Origin: an uncultured Pseudomonadota bacterium
GTDB taxonomy: Bacteria; Myxococcota_A; UBA796; GCA-2862545
Assembly (NCBI GenBank): GCA_913061235.1
Contig: CAJXTB010000017.1
Span: 1-64,000 of the forward strand
Reading direction: 5' to 3'
DNA length: 64,000 nucleotides
How positions within the stretch are numbered: the first letter of the stretch is position 1; each line of letters opens with the position of its first letter. The translations under genes were made by a program, and so were the position numbers. Below, piece by piece: positions 42,605 to 52,180 of the stretch. The notes beneath the pieces are model-generated. The model did not search any database. It was given only the letters and a program-made list of their open reading frames with translations, and was not told the DNA's origin.

Positions 42605-44206
42605 ATGAAGCTTCCGGTCATGGCTCTAGTCCCAATCATGTCGTTCTATGCGTGCGAGAGCTGCAACAACGGCGGTGGAATCGGCACCATCATCACACCG
42701 CCAGGTGGTGGCACGTCGCAGTACTACAGCGAGCTGTACCCACCGGACTGGACCCCGGACCGCGCCGCACTGGGTGGCCGCTTCCTCCATGACTTCTCCT
42801 ACGCCGGGTACCACAACGGTGAAGCTGAGCTTCCTAGCGTGACGGGCCCAGTGTTCGACGTGACCGACTTCGGGGCTGCCAACAACGATACCGGTGACCA
42901 GACCTCCGCTTTCCAGACCGCCATTGATGCCGCTGAAGTCGCCGGCGGTGTGGTCTTGGTGCCAGCAGGAACCTACCGAATCGACGGCATGCTGCGCGTT
43001 GAAGCCAGCAACGTCATCATTCGGGGAGAGGGCACCGCGTCTCGCTTGAACTTCACCAAGGTTGACGGTGTGGGCGACCAGGCGCATCTGCGCTTTGTGG
43101 GCCGTCGTACGGTCGGTGCTGCGGTTGCGTTGACGTCGGACATCACCTCACGCGACCACACACTAGAGGTCCCTTCCGGACACGGCTTGTCCGTTGGCGA
43201 CCACGTCGAGATTGGCTGGACGATTACCCCCGACTTCGTTGCTGACCACGACATGACCGGCACTTGGGGGGCGTTTAACGACACCTGGCAGTCCTTCTTT
43301 CAGCGCACCATTGTGGACATCACCGAGACCGCCTCTGGGGCTGTCATCACGGTCGATGTACCGCACCGCTACGACGGTCTGGTCCGCGACGGCGTGGCCA
43401 TCAAACTACGCTCTGGCTACCTGTCTGAGTGCGGTCTGGAACGCATTGGCTTGACCAACGCGCACGACAAAGGCGACGCCAAGGACAACGACCGAAACCA
43501 CCTTGTACGCATGGACAACGTTCGTGACTGTTGGGTGGACCAAGTGCAGACCGTGCACGTGCATGGAGATGACGACGGCCACGTGCAGAGCGGCGGCATC
43601 AAGCTCTTCCAGAGCAAGAGCGTCACCGTACGCGACTCTGGCTTTCACAATGCGCAGAACCGGCTCGAGCGCGGCAATGGCTACCTTGTGGAAGTCAGCC
43701 AGGTCAGCGATGTCCTCATTGACAATGTGGAAGCCACGAACGGCCGCCACAACTTCATTCAGAACTGGGGCTTTGGCGCTACCGGTGTTGTGTTCAAGGA
43801 CTGCTACAGTGAAGGCAGCCGGCACTTCTCCGGCCCATTGTCGTGGCCTGGATTGCCTGCATTCAGCGAGTTTCACCACTCGCTAGCGACCGCCAACTTG
43901 ATCGACGGTGGCGAATGGGAAGATGGCTGGAAGGCTGAGAACCGCGGTGAGTGGTCGTCGGGCGCTGGGTTTAGCGCTACCGAGAATGTGTTCTGGAACG
44001 TAGGTGGGAACGGCAAAATCACCAGCGACCAGTACGGTTGGGGCTACATCATCGGTGCGGACGAGGACATGAATATTCAGATCAGCCCAGGCCTAGGCGC
44101 TGTCGATGGCGCCCCCGAAGATTGGGTGGAAGAGGTTCCGGACAATGCCGTGCTGACCCCGCAGTCGCTGTACGACAGTCAGCTCGAAAAGCGATTGGCG
44201 CCGTAG
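42605..44206 (+). CDS. Right-handed beta-helix (pectate-lyase-superfamily) lipoprotein
   Basis: 533 aa. The signal MKLPVMALVPIMSFYAC is followed by a Gly-rich linker. The start of the helix shows the typical pectin-lyase N-terminal pattern VFDVTDFGAANNDTGDQTSAFQTAIDAA with VLVPAGTYRIDGMLRV. Later coils contain CGLERIGL, VTVRDSGFHNA and VLIDNVEATNG. Such proteins bind or cleave polysaccharide or act as adhesins; catalytic residues cannot be assigned from the sequence alone. Confidence 0.87.
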   Translation: MKLPVMALVPIMSFYACESCNNGGGIGTIITPPGGGTSQYYSELYPPDWTPDRAALGGRFLHDFSYAGYHNGEAELPSVTGPVFDVTDFGAANNDTGDQTSAFQTAIDAAEVAGGVVLVPAGTYRIDGMLRVEASNVIIRGEGTASRLNFTKVDGVGDQAHLRFVGRRTVGAAVALTSDITSRDHTLEVPSGHGLSVGDHVEIGWTITPDFVADHDMTGTWGAFNDTWQSFFQRTIVDITETASGAVITVDVPHRYDGLVRDGVAIKLRSGYLSECGLERIGLTNAHDKGDAKDNDRNHLVRMDNVRDCWVDQVQTVHVHGDDDGHVQSGGIKLFQSKSVTVRDSGFHNAQNRLERGNGYLVEVSQVSDVLIDNVEATNGRHNFIQNWGFGATGVVFKDCYSEGSRHFSGPLSWPGLPAFSEFHHSLATANLIDGGEWEDGWKAENRGEWSSGAGFSATENVFWNVGGNGKITSDQYGWGYIIGADEDMNIQISPGLGAVDGAPEDWVEEVPDNAVLTPQSLYDSQLEKRLAP

Positions 44207-44356
44207 AACTATTGCTTTCGTGGTGTAAGCGACGCGCTTTCAGGTGCGAATGGGTGTGCTGCGCGGGGTGAAGTGAAAATCGACCTCCACCGCCCATGTG
44301 AGCCTGTGGTTGCGGTTGACGCTGTGGTGGGCTGTAATGCCTCAAACGGAGGCAGC

Positions 44357-45550
44357 ATGATGGTTCGCGTAGGTGTGGTTGGTTTGGCGCTTGGCGCTCT
44401 AGTCCTGACGGCTTGTGGTCGAGCACTCACCCCACCCGTGGATACCAGTGTTGACGACGACACCAGCGTTGACGGCGACTCCGACACGTTTCCAGAACGC
44501 GACACTGATGACCGTGGAACGGAAGGTACGGACGACCCCGGCACGGACGACCCTGGTACGGACGACCCGGGCACCGACGACCCTGGTACGGACGCCTGCA
44601 TCCCGGATTGCTCGGGCCTTGTCTGTGGAGATGACAGCTGTGGCGGCGAGTGCGGCACATGCGGAACCGGGTCGGAGTGTAGTGATGCTGGAGACGAGTG
44701 TGTGACGTCATCGTCGACCTGTCGCACCGTTCAGATCGCGGACGACTTCGAAGCCTTCGCGCTGAACGCGTTCTTTACAACGGACGTTGCCGGTACCGCT
44801 GAGCTGCAAGCGCAGTTCTTCAGCACGGATACCGGGGCCTTCTCATTGAACACTGGACTCAACGCCAACTTCTCGACTTGTGAACAGTGCCTGTTGTACT
44901 TCGAAGATGAGGGAACGACCGTGTTCTTCCAGAGCGCAGGCGCGATGAACGTTGCGGACAATCCACAAGACGGCGACCTCACCATGACCTTGGCCGGCGT
45001 GCAGCTCGTCGAGTCGACCATCAACGACCAGACCTTTGTCTCTACACCAGTACCGGGCGGCGAGTGCGTTGAGTTCGTCAGCCCGTTGACTCTGGAGACC
45101 CCGCCGGCTGTCGTCGACACCTGTGACACGGTTGCGTTGAGCACCCTGTGGGGCCCAACAGACTACGACGGCTGGTTTGTTGCCGGCATTGATCCTTCTG
45201 CATTCGTTGATGAGACTGTGGCGCAGATCTCGTTGGAGTTCTTCAGCGATGACACAGGAACCATCGATCTCGCCACCGGCTTGAACGCCAACTACGAGAC
45301 ATGTATGCAGTGCGTCACGGTCTTTGTTCTCGACGAAGCGACGGATGTTGGACGTTCGTTCTATGCAACGGGCGGAACCATCACCATCACAAGCCCAACG
45401 CCAACGGGCCCGGCTCTTACCGCGACGATCAACGACCTGACCCTCGAAGAGGTCACCATCAACGCGGACACCTTCGAGTCGACCCCTGTCCCTGATGGAC
45501 AGTGTCTGACCGCCCCAGCGAGCATTTCGGTGCAGGTCACGGCTCCCTAG
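44357..45550 (+). CDS. Lipoprotein with Cys-rich segment and two repeated beta domains
   Basis: 397 aa from ATG 44357 (GGAGG upstream; a second Met follows). The signal MMVRVGVVGLALGALVLTAC is followed by an Asp/Thr linker with GTDDP units. A Cys-rich knot is next (CIPDCSGLVCGDDSCGGECGTC), then two tandem ~130-residue domains that align with one another (FFSTDTGAFSLNTGLNANFSTCEQC against FFSDDTGTIDLATGLNANYETCMQC; STPVPGGEC against STPVPDGQC). It is a secreted or surface protein without a recognised function. Confidence 0.83.
   Translation: MMVRVGVVGLALGALVLTACGRALTPPVDTSVDDDTSVDGDSDTFPERDTDDRGTEGTDDPGTDDPGTDDPGTDDPGTDACIPDCSGLVCGDDSCGGECGTCGTGSECSDAGDECVTSSSTCRTVQIADDFEAFALNAFFTTDVAGTAELQAQFFSTDTGAFSLNTGLNANFSTCEQCLLYFEDEGTTVFFQSAGAMNVADNPQDGDLTMTLAGVQLVESTINDQTFVSTPVPGGECVEFVSPLTLETPPAVVDTCDTVALSTLWGPTDYDGWFVAGIDPSAFVDETVAQISLEFFSDDTGTIDLATGLNANYETCMQCVTVFVLDEATDVGRSFYATGGTITITSPTPTGPALTATINDLTLEEVTINADTFESTPVPDGQCLTAPASISVQVTAP
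44525..44593. repeat. 15-bp tandem repeats encoding GTDDP units
   Basis: Four or more 15-bp units of the type GGTACGGACGACCCC lie in the lipoprotein's linker. The frame is kept, so copy-number change only alters linker length. Confidence 0.75.
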
Positions 45551-45570
45551 AGCCACGCTCTAGTCGGGAG
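45543..45570. terminator. Bidirectional hairpin covering both convergent stop codons
   Basis: CTAGAGC-CAC-GCTCTAG (45547-45563) is a perfect 7-bp stem that contains the TAG stops of both flanking genes. An outer CTCC/GGAG pairing with a small bulge extends it. There is no long T-run, so termination is plausible rather than certain. Confidence 0.5.
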
Positions 45571-46666
45571 TGGTCAACTCGAACCGGCCACTCCCCACAA
45601 CTACGCCATTCACAACCACATCCACGCGATGCTCACCCGGGTAGTACACCCGCGTGGTGACCTTCTTGATGGCCAGCTTCTTCTTCAGCTGAACGCTGTC
45701 GCCGGCGGTCGCGGACTTGCTGACGCCCTTGAACACCTTGGTCGACATTCCGGACTTGGTCGGTCGAATGAGCGCCATGTCCATCATCAGTCCTTGGGTC
45801 GCTCCGGCTGTCAGCGTGACCGAGACCGTGACAGCGCCGCCTAGGTGAATGACTGCTGGAGAGACGTCTACGAGGACGTCGGACACCACCGGCTTGGTGA
45901 ACCCAATGACGGCGAGTGCCCGCGCATCACCGGCCTTGATGAGCCCGCGAAGCGCGTGCTTGATGAGGCGCTTGAGGTTCGGTTTGGCGTCTACCGACCA
46001 GCGCTCTGCGATGTCCAGCACCACCTCGGGATGGTCTTTGCTGATGTCGTTGAGGTGGTTGGCGACGCTGCGCCGGACGTACTCTTCGTCATCATCTTTC
46101 AGCGTCTCTAGGAACGGCAGCGTGGGCGACGGGTCCACAACCAATGCCTGGAGTCGAATGCCCCACGGCAAGCGCGGACGGGACCCTTCGCTGACTAGAC
46201 GACGGACGTGAACGTTGGCGTCGGTCACCCACTGGGCCAGGACGGGAAAGGCGATGTGTGGATACTGAACGATAAACCGGCGAATCGCGAACTCACCGCT
46301 GAAGGTCTGGGTCAGGGTGTGCAGGGTTGTGAGCGACTGCTCGGGCTCGTCTACGCCGTAGTCTTCGACCACTTGCACGAAGGGCCACCACGCAAAGGTA
46401 GACGCGACCTTCTCTGCTGTAGGCAGCGCCGGTGGCATGGCAGCGATCAAGATTTGCGTGGTCTGTGTCCAGTCGTCTGGCAGGTGCGCTCGTAGTGCTG
46501 AGGCCACGTGTTTGACGCGGTCCTTGAGCTCTAGCGTGTGGAGGTCGGCGGTGGCCTGTGCGGTGAATCCGGCGGCGTCGAACGCAGGATGCACGCGAAC
46601 CACAGCGGCTGCTTGTTCAGCGACGGTGGCGGGATTGATACTGTCTTTGAACAATGCGTCTGCCAT
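45560..46666 (-). CDS. AlkD-like DNA alkylation repair/HEAT-repeat protein
   Basis: 368 aa from ATG 46666 (MADALFKDSINPATV). The N-terminal ~250 residues have HEAT-type helices matching the 3-methyladenine glycosylase AlkD family (EFAIRRFIVQYPHIAFPVLAQWVTDANVHVRRLVSEGSRPRLPWG, DDDEEYVRRSVANHLNDISKDHPEVVLD). A C-terminal ~100-residue beta domain (VSPAVIHLGGAVTVSVTLTAG) is fused. It likely acts on alkylated DNA in the cytosol. Confidence 0.88.
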   Translation of the reverse strand: MADALFKDSINPATVAEQAAAVVRVHPAFDAAGFTAQATADLHTLELKDRVKHVASALRAHLPDDWTQTTQILIAAMPPALPTAEKVASTFAWWPFVQVVEDYGVDEPEQSLTTLHTLTQTFSGEFAIRRFIVQYPHIAFPVLAQWVTDANVHVRRLVSEGSRPRLPWGIRLQALVVDPSPTLPFLETLKDDDEEYVRRSVANHLNDISKDHPEVVLDIAERWSVDAKPNLKRLIKHALRGLIKAGDARALAVIGFTKPVVSDVLVDVSPAVIHLGGAVTVSVTLTAGATQGLMMDMALIRPTKSGMSTKVFKGVSKSATAGDSVQLKKKLAIKKVTTRVYYPGEHRVDVVVNGVVVGSGRFELTTPD

Positions 46667-46755
46667 GCGTTGGACTCCTGGCCCACGCTGTATCAGGGCG
46701 TTGTGAGTGGGCTCGCAATACACGTACCGGAGCCTTATGAGCTTGGGTGGACGCA

Positions 46756-47283
46756 ATGACAACGCGGCAGTTTCGTGTACAGACACCGGTGGGCTCTGGC
46801 CCCAAAGAAGAGGTCCAGTGGGCCATGTCAGAGCTACAGGTGCTTGTCTCTGCTGGAGCGGCGCTCGATGATGTGGTCACGCCTGGAATGGTCATCGCTG
46901 GCGCAAAGGGAACGGCCAATGGGGCTCTTCACATTCGTCGGGGATGGCAGGACGGCCTGAGTGTTGCCGTCATGGCTCGACACGGGTCAAGTGGGTCTGT
47001 TCTGGTCACCGTGATTCCCACGTCTAGGCTCCAGAGCGCAGTGTTGGTTCTGGTGTTTGCGACCTGGGCGTGTGCAGGGGTCATCGGTGGCTACACACTG
47101 GCGGTGACGGGGGGGCTGGCAGGCGCCGGCGTTGGCCTATTTGTCGGGGCATTCGTGGGGATCTTGGCGGTGGCGTTCGTTCAACGACTGGGAATTGGCG
47201 TCACGCGAGATGCCTCTGCAGCAGCAGACAAGCTGGCGGCGGACATTGGACGATGGGTGGAGCAGCGCAACCGGGTGGAGTGA
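46756..47283 (+). CDS. Small membrane protein of unknown function
   Basis: About 175 aa (ATG 46756; GTG 46747 adds three residues). A soluble N-terminal part (GSGPKEEVQWAMSELQVLVSAGAALDDV) is followed by two transmembrane helices (SAVLVLVFATWACAGVIGGYT; GAGVGLFVGAFVGILAVAFV) and a polar C-terminal helix. The layout recalls the C-terminal halves of the kinase paralogs, but no sequence motif is shared. No family was recognised. Confidence 0.65.
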   Translation: MTTRQFRVQTPVGSGPKEEVQWAMSELQVLVSAGAALDDVVTPGMVIAGAKGTANGALHIRRGWQDGLSVAVMARHGSSGSVLVTVIPTSRLQSAVLVLVFATWACAGVIGGYTLAVTGGLAGAGVGLFVGAFVGILAVAFVQRLGIGVTRDASAAADKLAADIGRWVEQRNRVE

Positions 47284-47326
47284 ACCCGGGGGACGCTGTA
47301 ACTTCGACGCCTCCTAGATAGAACCC

Positions 47327-48817
47327 TCAGCGCTGCAATCGGCGACGTCGGCCCACTAATAGCAGTGCACCGAGCAGGGACAGCCCAGGAAGAGCACTCC
47401 CGCCTACCGCACTACAGGTGTCGGTTCCCTCTGGTTCGCAGGCATCTCCAACACCGTCGTTGTCATCGTCAGCTTGGTCCGGGTTTGACGTATCTGGGCA
47501 GTTGTCCGTTGCATCTTCTACGCCGTCGTCGTCACTATCGATGACGGGGACCACGATCGAACATGCATCTCCAACGCCGTCGTTGTTGCCGTCAGCTTGG
47601 TCCGGGTTTGACGTATCTGGGCAGTTGTCGAGCTCGTCATCGATACCGTCTTCGTCAGAGTCGGTCGTAGGCAACTCGTCATCGCAGGCATCTCCGACAT
47701 CGTCGTTGTCGGCATCGTCTTGATCAGGGTTTGACGTGTCTGGGCAGTTGTCTTCGTCATTGACCACCTCGTCGCCGTCTCGGTCGTCATCGCAGGCATC
47801 TCCGACATCGTCGCTGTCTGCGTCGTCTTGGACCGGGTTTGGCGTGTCTGGGCAGTTGTCTTCGTCATTGACCACGTCGTCGCCGTCACGGTCGTCATCG
47901 CAGGGGTCGCCGGTACCGTCACCATTGCTGTCGAGCTGGTCTGGATTAGCGACGGTCGGGCAGTTGTCGAGCCCATCGTTGACGTCATCGGCGTCTGAGT
48001 CGGCGCGCTGAAAGTCTGTACCGAGTGCGGCTTCGTCGTCGTCTAGCAGGCCATCGTCGTCGTAGTCGCCGTTGCAGGCGGTCGCGGCGTCGAAACCAAT
48101 GGAGTAGTACAGAGCATTGGCGAAGAGGCGGGGATAGTCGGCGTCTGCAGGGTAGCCTGCCCCCAGGCGACCTGGATGGGAGTCCGTGCTGGAGTGAAAT
48201 ACGTTGAGCGCGACCACGTGGTCTTTGGAGACGACGAAGGGTCGGCCGTCTACGAAGCTGGCGTGGAGCTGGGAGCCTGGGAGTATTGAGGTTTCGGCGC
48301 AGGAAGATCGGGTCCGTCGTGTCATGGTCAGGGTATCGATGCCGGCGAATAATGGGTCTTCGCCTGGAAAATCGAGGGTGAGTGCATCGCGGAGGCCATA
48401 GGAACAATCACTGTCAGAGGACAATGGCAGATAGTCGGCACGAAAGTCTCCGCCAGGGCCGGTGTGCTCTGAAATGGCAATCTGGCTAACCACCACGCCA
48501 CCACCCGCTGCGGTGTATTCAGCAATGGCATTGCCCAGTCCGACCCTGATCGGCTGACCGACACCGTCCGGATCGGTGGTGAACGCGAGGAACATAGCAT
48601 CATATGGAGCATTAGAGTAGCTGGTGTATGAGTTTAGTGCGCCGACCAATTCCACTGAGTTGAAGAGTCCTGTTCCCGGAATCTTGTGCATCAATTCTTG
48701 GTTTTCCTCTAGGGTAGCCGTTGACACGATTGCGATGTCCAGACATGGACCGGACCTAGCAACGCTCGGAAGAACGACAAGAAATAGTAAGCCAAACTGA
48801 AGGCGATGATGTGTCAT
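47327..48817 (-). CDS. Thrombospondin-3-repeat surface protein with MYXO-CTERM-like tail
   Basis: 496 aa from ATG 48817. A signal peptide (HHRLQFGLLFLVVLPSVARS) precedes a ~220-residue domain (ELVGALNSYTSYSNAPYDAMFLAFT). Then come about six calcium-binding thrombospondin type-3 repeats (DNCPDTSNPDQADxDNDGVGDAC). The C-terminus CSAVGGSALPGLSLLGALLLVGRRRR is a MYXO-CTERM-like sorting signal: a Cys, a hydrophobic helix and a basic end. It is therefore probably cell-surface anchored. The start overlaps the upstream small gene by 4 nt. Confidence 0.9.
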   Translation of the reverse strand: MTHHRLQFGLLFLVVLPSVARSGPCLDIAIVSTATLEENQELMHKIPGTGLFNSVELVGALNSYTSYSNAPYDAMFLAFTTDPDGVGQPIRVGLGNAIAEYTAAGGGVVVSQIAISEHTGPGGDFRADYLPLSSDSDCSYGLRDALTLDFPGEDPLFAGIDTLTMTRRTRSSCAETSILPGSQLHASFVDGRPFVVSKDHVVALNVFHSSTDSHPGRLGAGYPADADYPRLFANALYYSIGFDAATACNGDYDDDGLLDDDEAALGTDFQRADSDADDVNDGLDNCPTVANPDQLDSNGDGTGDPCDDDRDGDDVVNDEDNCPDTPNPVQDDADSDDVGDACDDDRDGDEVVNDEDNCPDTSNPDQDDADNDDVGDACDDELPTTDSDEDGIDDELDNCPDTSNPDQADGNNDGVGDACSIVVPVIDSDDDGVEDATDNCPDTSNPDQADDDNDGVGDACEPEGTDTCSAVGGSALPGLSLLGALLLVGRRRRLQR

Positions 48818-49194
48818 TCTGACTCCCAAGCGTTCAGGTCTAAGGCGTCATCCACGGCGCTATTCGTTCCAACGTGCGATGATTCTTCTGGCGCACTGCA
48901 TGGGTCTCCAGCCTCTTGGGTTTGGTCGCGTAGCATGATGCGGTCGCGCCACATGAGCACCCGAGCTTGCATGCCGTCTTCGGGGAAAATGTCTGCGATG
49001 CCAACGCCTGGTATTGGGTCGAAGTCTACGCTGACAACAATGTCTTCACTCGTGTCGTTGTTCAGCCAATAGGCCACGGTGAACTGCTCTCCGCGCGCTG
49101 CACTGCGACTCATCTGGGACACGAGAGGTGGTGCGGGAGAAGGAAGCTCGGTCACGTTGAAGCGCATTTCGTAGCGGTTGTCTGCTTCCCTCAC
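48814..49194 (-). CDS. Small beta-rich protein, possibly the 3' part of a broken gene
   Basis: 126 aa from a weak GTG start. The text (YEMRFNVTELPSPAPPLVSQMSRSAARGEQFTVAYWLNNDTSEDIVVSVDFDP) reads as an extracellular beta-sandwich. Its stop overlaps the ATG of the thrombospondin-repeat gene in ATGA, so coupling is likely. A G7 run at 49212-49218 separates an out-of-frame ATG from this frame; one more G would restore ATG-GGG-GGG-GCA. Sequencing error, phase-variable tract or true truncation are all possible. Confidence 0.5.
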   Translation of the reverse strand: MREADNRYEMRFNVTELPSPAPPLVSQMSRSAARGEQFTVAYWLNNDTSEDIVVSVDFDPIPGVGIADIFPEDGMQARVLMWRDRIMLRDQTQEAGDPCSAPEESSHVGTNSAVDDALDLNAWESE

Positions 49195-50387
49195 TTCGAA
49201 CGCGTGGGCTGCCCCCCCATCCAGCTAAAACAATGTTTGTAGTTACAATATACCTAAAACCAGAGTTGGCCGCCCCACTGCTGTTGGTCATGGGCCGCTG
49301 TGTCACGTGGTTTGGTCGCATCTGTCGTGCGGTTGTTGACTCCATGTTCACCTCAACTCGTTGTTCGGATCTTGATATACAAGAAACAATCCCAGTTGGT
49401 CAAGTCGACTTTGACGGGGTGGCGTCGCGCAGCCCTTCTCACATGCTCTCAATCCGGTGTGGGGCCGAATTCAGGCCGAAAATTTGGCTTACTAAGTTGT
49501 GATCGTCATGCCGGTGGTCGGGGTAGGCAAGACCGTACTCCTTCTGCAGTCGACGAATCAGATTCCTCTGGCCGTCGACTCCAAGGCGTTTCGGACCCTG
49601 GACCGATATCTAGATGACACACAATCACATTCAGGTTGGTCATGCGCTGTCTCTGCCCCCGCCCACCTTGTCCACTACGCTGGTGTGCTGCTCCAGGTCG
49701 ACCCGGGCCGCGCCACGGACCGACGCCGCGTCACCCATCTCTTGGGCCCAACAACGTCATGCGTCGGTCCGCAGACGCGACCGCCTCTCTCAGCTGCGGC
49801 ATCGCCTGGTGCCCCCCTCGGTGCACCAGCTCTGTAGGACCCTGCCCTCGTCTCTCCACTGTGACCATGGTGCAGCGCAATGCACGAACTAGGCCGACCG
49901 AGTCGCCCTAGTCAGCTGCGCGGAGGAGACCGGACCGCCAGCGGTGGCAAAGCGCCGTGGACCGGACATCGTCGACGCTCCCCGGCCCATGTGGGTGAGT
50001 GCCTAGAGACCCCAGGGGTTGATGAAGAGACGGATAGGCAATTCCAACGACTCTAAACCACGGTCGGCCGACTTGCGTGGCGAGAGCCAGTCGGCTGTCG
50101 ACTGCTCGGCGTCGACAGCTAGTTTAGGGTACTTCAATGTCTGTCGCATTCCATGTCCGAGGTGACGTCCCTCAACGCCATGAGGTCATGACCCGCACCC
50201 AGTGTCCGACCCTGCGTCGAGTTCCTGTAGGTATCGTGAATGGTCCAAGTCGCATGCGTAGGTGAGCGGTTGAAGTCGTTGGTGAACGAGAGCACTAACG
50301 ACGTTCCGGACGGGCCCGTCAAACCCTACCTTGACCATGACGGTGCCTTCGAGGTAGTCCTCTGCCATCAAAGATTGGGGAGAATAC
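49195..50387. other. 1.2-kb region without an intact gene (decayed DNA)
   Basis: No long frame with a sound start exists. On the minus strand 49443-49596 reads as protein-like (GPKRLGVDGQRNLIRRLQKEYGLAYPD, stop just upstream), and ~50000-50110 ends in ELPIRLFINPWGL followed by a stop. Near 49230-49260 an AT-rich patch may hold a promoter for the 48814-49194 gene. Base composition and broken frames suggest old accessory DNA. Confidence 0.5.
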
Positions 50388-50392
50388 ACGGT
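50186..50392 (-). pseudogene. Possible TonB C-terminal domain remnant
   Basis: From 50392 the minus strand reads VYSPQSLMAEDYLEGTVMVKVGFDGPVRNVVSALVHQ. This resembles the YPxxLxxxxxEGTVxVxVxxDxxGxV pattern of TonB-like C-terminal domains, but the rest of a TonB protein is missing and upstream lies the antisense strand of the next gene. Confidence 0.35.
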
Positions 50393-52034
50393 CCGGCGTA
50401 GTCTTTTGGTGTGGATTTTGGCAGGTTCTACGGCGTTTGCAGCCGATTCGAATGAAGACGGATGCCAAGACGAGTTCGCCGCAAACGGTGCGTGCGTGGA
50501 CGTTGAGGCGACCGTGGATGTCACGAGCACGGTGGGCGCAAGTGCGTCTGTTCGTGAAGCGGCCACCGTCGGTCCTGAAGTTGCTGTGGGCACGGGTGTT
50601 GTCGTTGGCGCACGCGCAACGCTCGCCGGACGGGTTTCTCACTCCAGCAACCCACTGCCGATCGGAGCCAACACCGTCATTGGTCGCGTCACACAGCTCG
50701 GCGAAGACCACCATCTAGGAACCGACGTCTCCATCGGTCGGTCGGTGGTTGCAGGTGCGCGCCTAACCGTCGCTGCAGGCGGTAGTGTTGGGTATGGAGC
50801 CCAGCTCGGAGACGACGTCTACATTGGGGCGGGTGCTGTAGTCGGCAGCCTCGTCACCCTCGGAGACTTCGCCACGTTGGGTGACAACGCGGTCGTCGCC
50901 CGCAGCGTGACCCTCGCGGATGGTATCAACGCCGGCAATGGTGTCTCGGTAAGCGGAATTGTCGGACCAGACGTTTCGATTGGATCCGGCTCGCGGATTG
51001 AACTGGGTGCGCGTGTGCGAAAGCAGTCCGACATTGGGGCGGATGCTGCTATTGAGGCGAGTGGCCGCGTGGGTCGTGGTGCCGTGATTGAGGACGGAGC
51101 AACGGTCTACGGGCGCGTGGCTGCCAACGCAACGGTCGGTGCTGGCGCAACGGTGGAGAGTGGTGCTACCGTCGCACGCGGCGGCAAAGTGTGCGCGGGA
51201 AACACGCTCCCAACCGGCTCCCAGGTGTTGGGAGATGGAACGTGGCCTGTTGAAGGCTGCATAATGGCCTCGGGCGGCACAGTGACGGACATCGCCGGCT
51301 ACCGGGTGCACACGTTCACCTCGAGCGGCGACTTCACGGTCACGGGGGATGGCATGGAAGTTGAGGTGCTCGTTGTTGCTGGCGGCGGCCGCTCCGGTGG
51401 CGCTGGCGGGCTTCTGTACAACGGTGCTTACACCCTGACCGGGTCGCAAGTCGTGTCTGTGTTGGTTGGCGCTGGCGGAGCAGGGGGCTCGGGGGCCGGC
51501 GGTGTTGGCGTCAACGGGGCGAACTCAGTGTTTGACGGGCTAGTCGCCGTTGGCGGCGGAGGCGGTGGCTCTGACTCATCGGGCTCTGTCGGTCAGGTCG
51601 GTGGATCTGGCGGAGGCGGGCAATACAACGCGGCGGGCGGAGCGGGAACCGCCGGTCAAGGGTTCGCTGGAGGCACCGGTATCCGTAACCCCACCTTCGC
51701 AAGCGGAGGCGGAGGCGGCGCCGGGGGCCTTGGTATCGAAGGTTCCAGCTACGATATGGGTGACGGAGATGTGGGGCTGTCCTACGATATCTCTGGCACG
51801 CCTACGTACTACGCGGGCGGCGGTGGCGGCGGCGGTCACAACACCTGCGGGGGACTTGGTGTTGGCGGCCAGGGCGGAGGAGGAAACGGAGGGACTTGCC
51901 CCGGCCCGGCTCTCGGCAACAACGCAACCGCGAACACAGGCGGCGGTGGCGGTGCGGGGACCACGGCGTTCTCGTCTGGAGGCGCCGGCGGAAGTGGCGG
52001 CTCGGGCATCGTCATCGTGCGGTACGCGAACTAG
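50388..52034 (+). CDS. Left-handed beta-helix (hexapeptide) surface protein with glycine-rich tip
   Basis: About 548 aa. Aligned with the paralog at 62650-63990 the start should be at 50388, but the codon there is ACG, not ATG. GGGGAGA lies 4 nt upstream, and a TTG at 50406 and GTG at 50409 are the first standard starts. A signal peptide (RRSLLVWILAGSTAFAAD) is followed by ~280 residues of hexapeptide repeats (VGPEVAVGTGVVVGARATL type), a left-handed beta-helix. The C-terminal ~230 residues are a glycine-rich tip (GAGGAGGSGAGG, ending GGSGGSGIVIVRYAN) as in tail-fibre and adhesin tips. It is likely a secreted fibre or adhesin. Confidence 0.8.
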   Translation, partial: TVRRSLLVWILAGSTAFAADSNEDGCQDEFAANGACVDVEATVDVTSTVGASASVREAATVGPEVAVGTGVVVGARATLAGRVSHSSNPLPIGANTVIGRVTQLGEDHHLGTDVSIGRSVVAGARLTVAAGGSVGYGAQLGDDVYIGAGAVVGSLVTLGDFATLGDNAVVARSVTLADGINAGNGVSVSGIVGPDVSIGSGSRIELGARVRKQSDIGADAAIEASGRVGRGAVIEDGATVYGRVAANATVGAGATVESGATVARGGKVCAGNTLPTGSQVLGDGTWPVEGCIMASGGTVTDIAGYRVHTFTSSGDFTVTGDGMEVEVLVVAGGGRSGGAGGLLYNGAYTLTGSQVVSVLVGAGGAGGSGAGGVGVNGANSVFDGLVAVGGGGGGSDSSGSVGQVGGSGGGGQYNAAGGAGTAGQGFAGGTGIRNPTFASGGGGGAGGLGIEGSSYDMGDGDVGLSYDISGTPTYYAGGGGGGGHNTCGGLGVGGQGGGGNGGTCPGPALGNNATANTGGGGGAGTTAFSSGGAGGSGGSGIVIVRYAN

Positions 52035-52180
52035 ACCTAGGGTTGGTAGTGGGAATGCGGGCGGTGCTTTGCGCTGCGAACCGCCCTACAGGCTACCGAA
52101 GACTGGGCGAAAGTGTTGCTGCGCGCGGTTCCGTGCGCGATCTGCCCAAATCCCAGTGTTGCTTACCCATACAGGGGTGA
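52035..52180. other. Gap with GC hairpin after the beta-helix gene
   Basis: GGGCGGT and ACCGCCC (about 52059-52087) can pair around a 14-nt loop ~25 nt after the stop codon and may aid termination. Nothing else is visible. Confidence 0.3.

Noticed and set aside
50388-52034. Beta-helix protein considered as an LpxA/CysE-type acyltransferase
   Set aside because: It has a signal peptide, a very long uninterrupted stem, no catalytic His region and a glycine-rich tip, so a structural role fits better.
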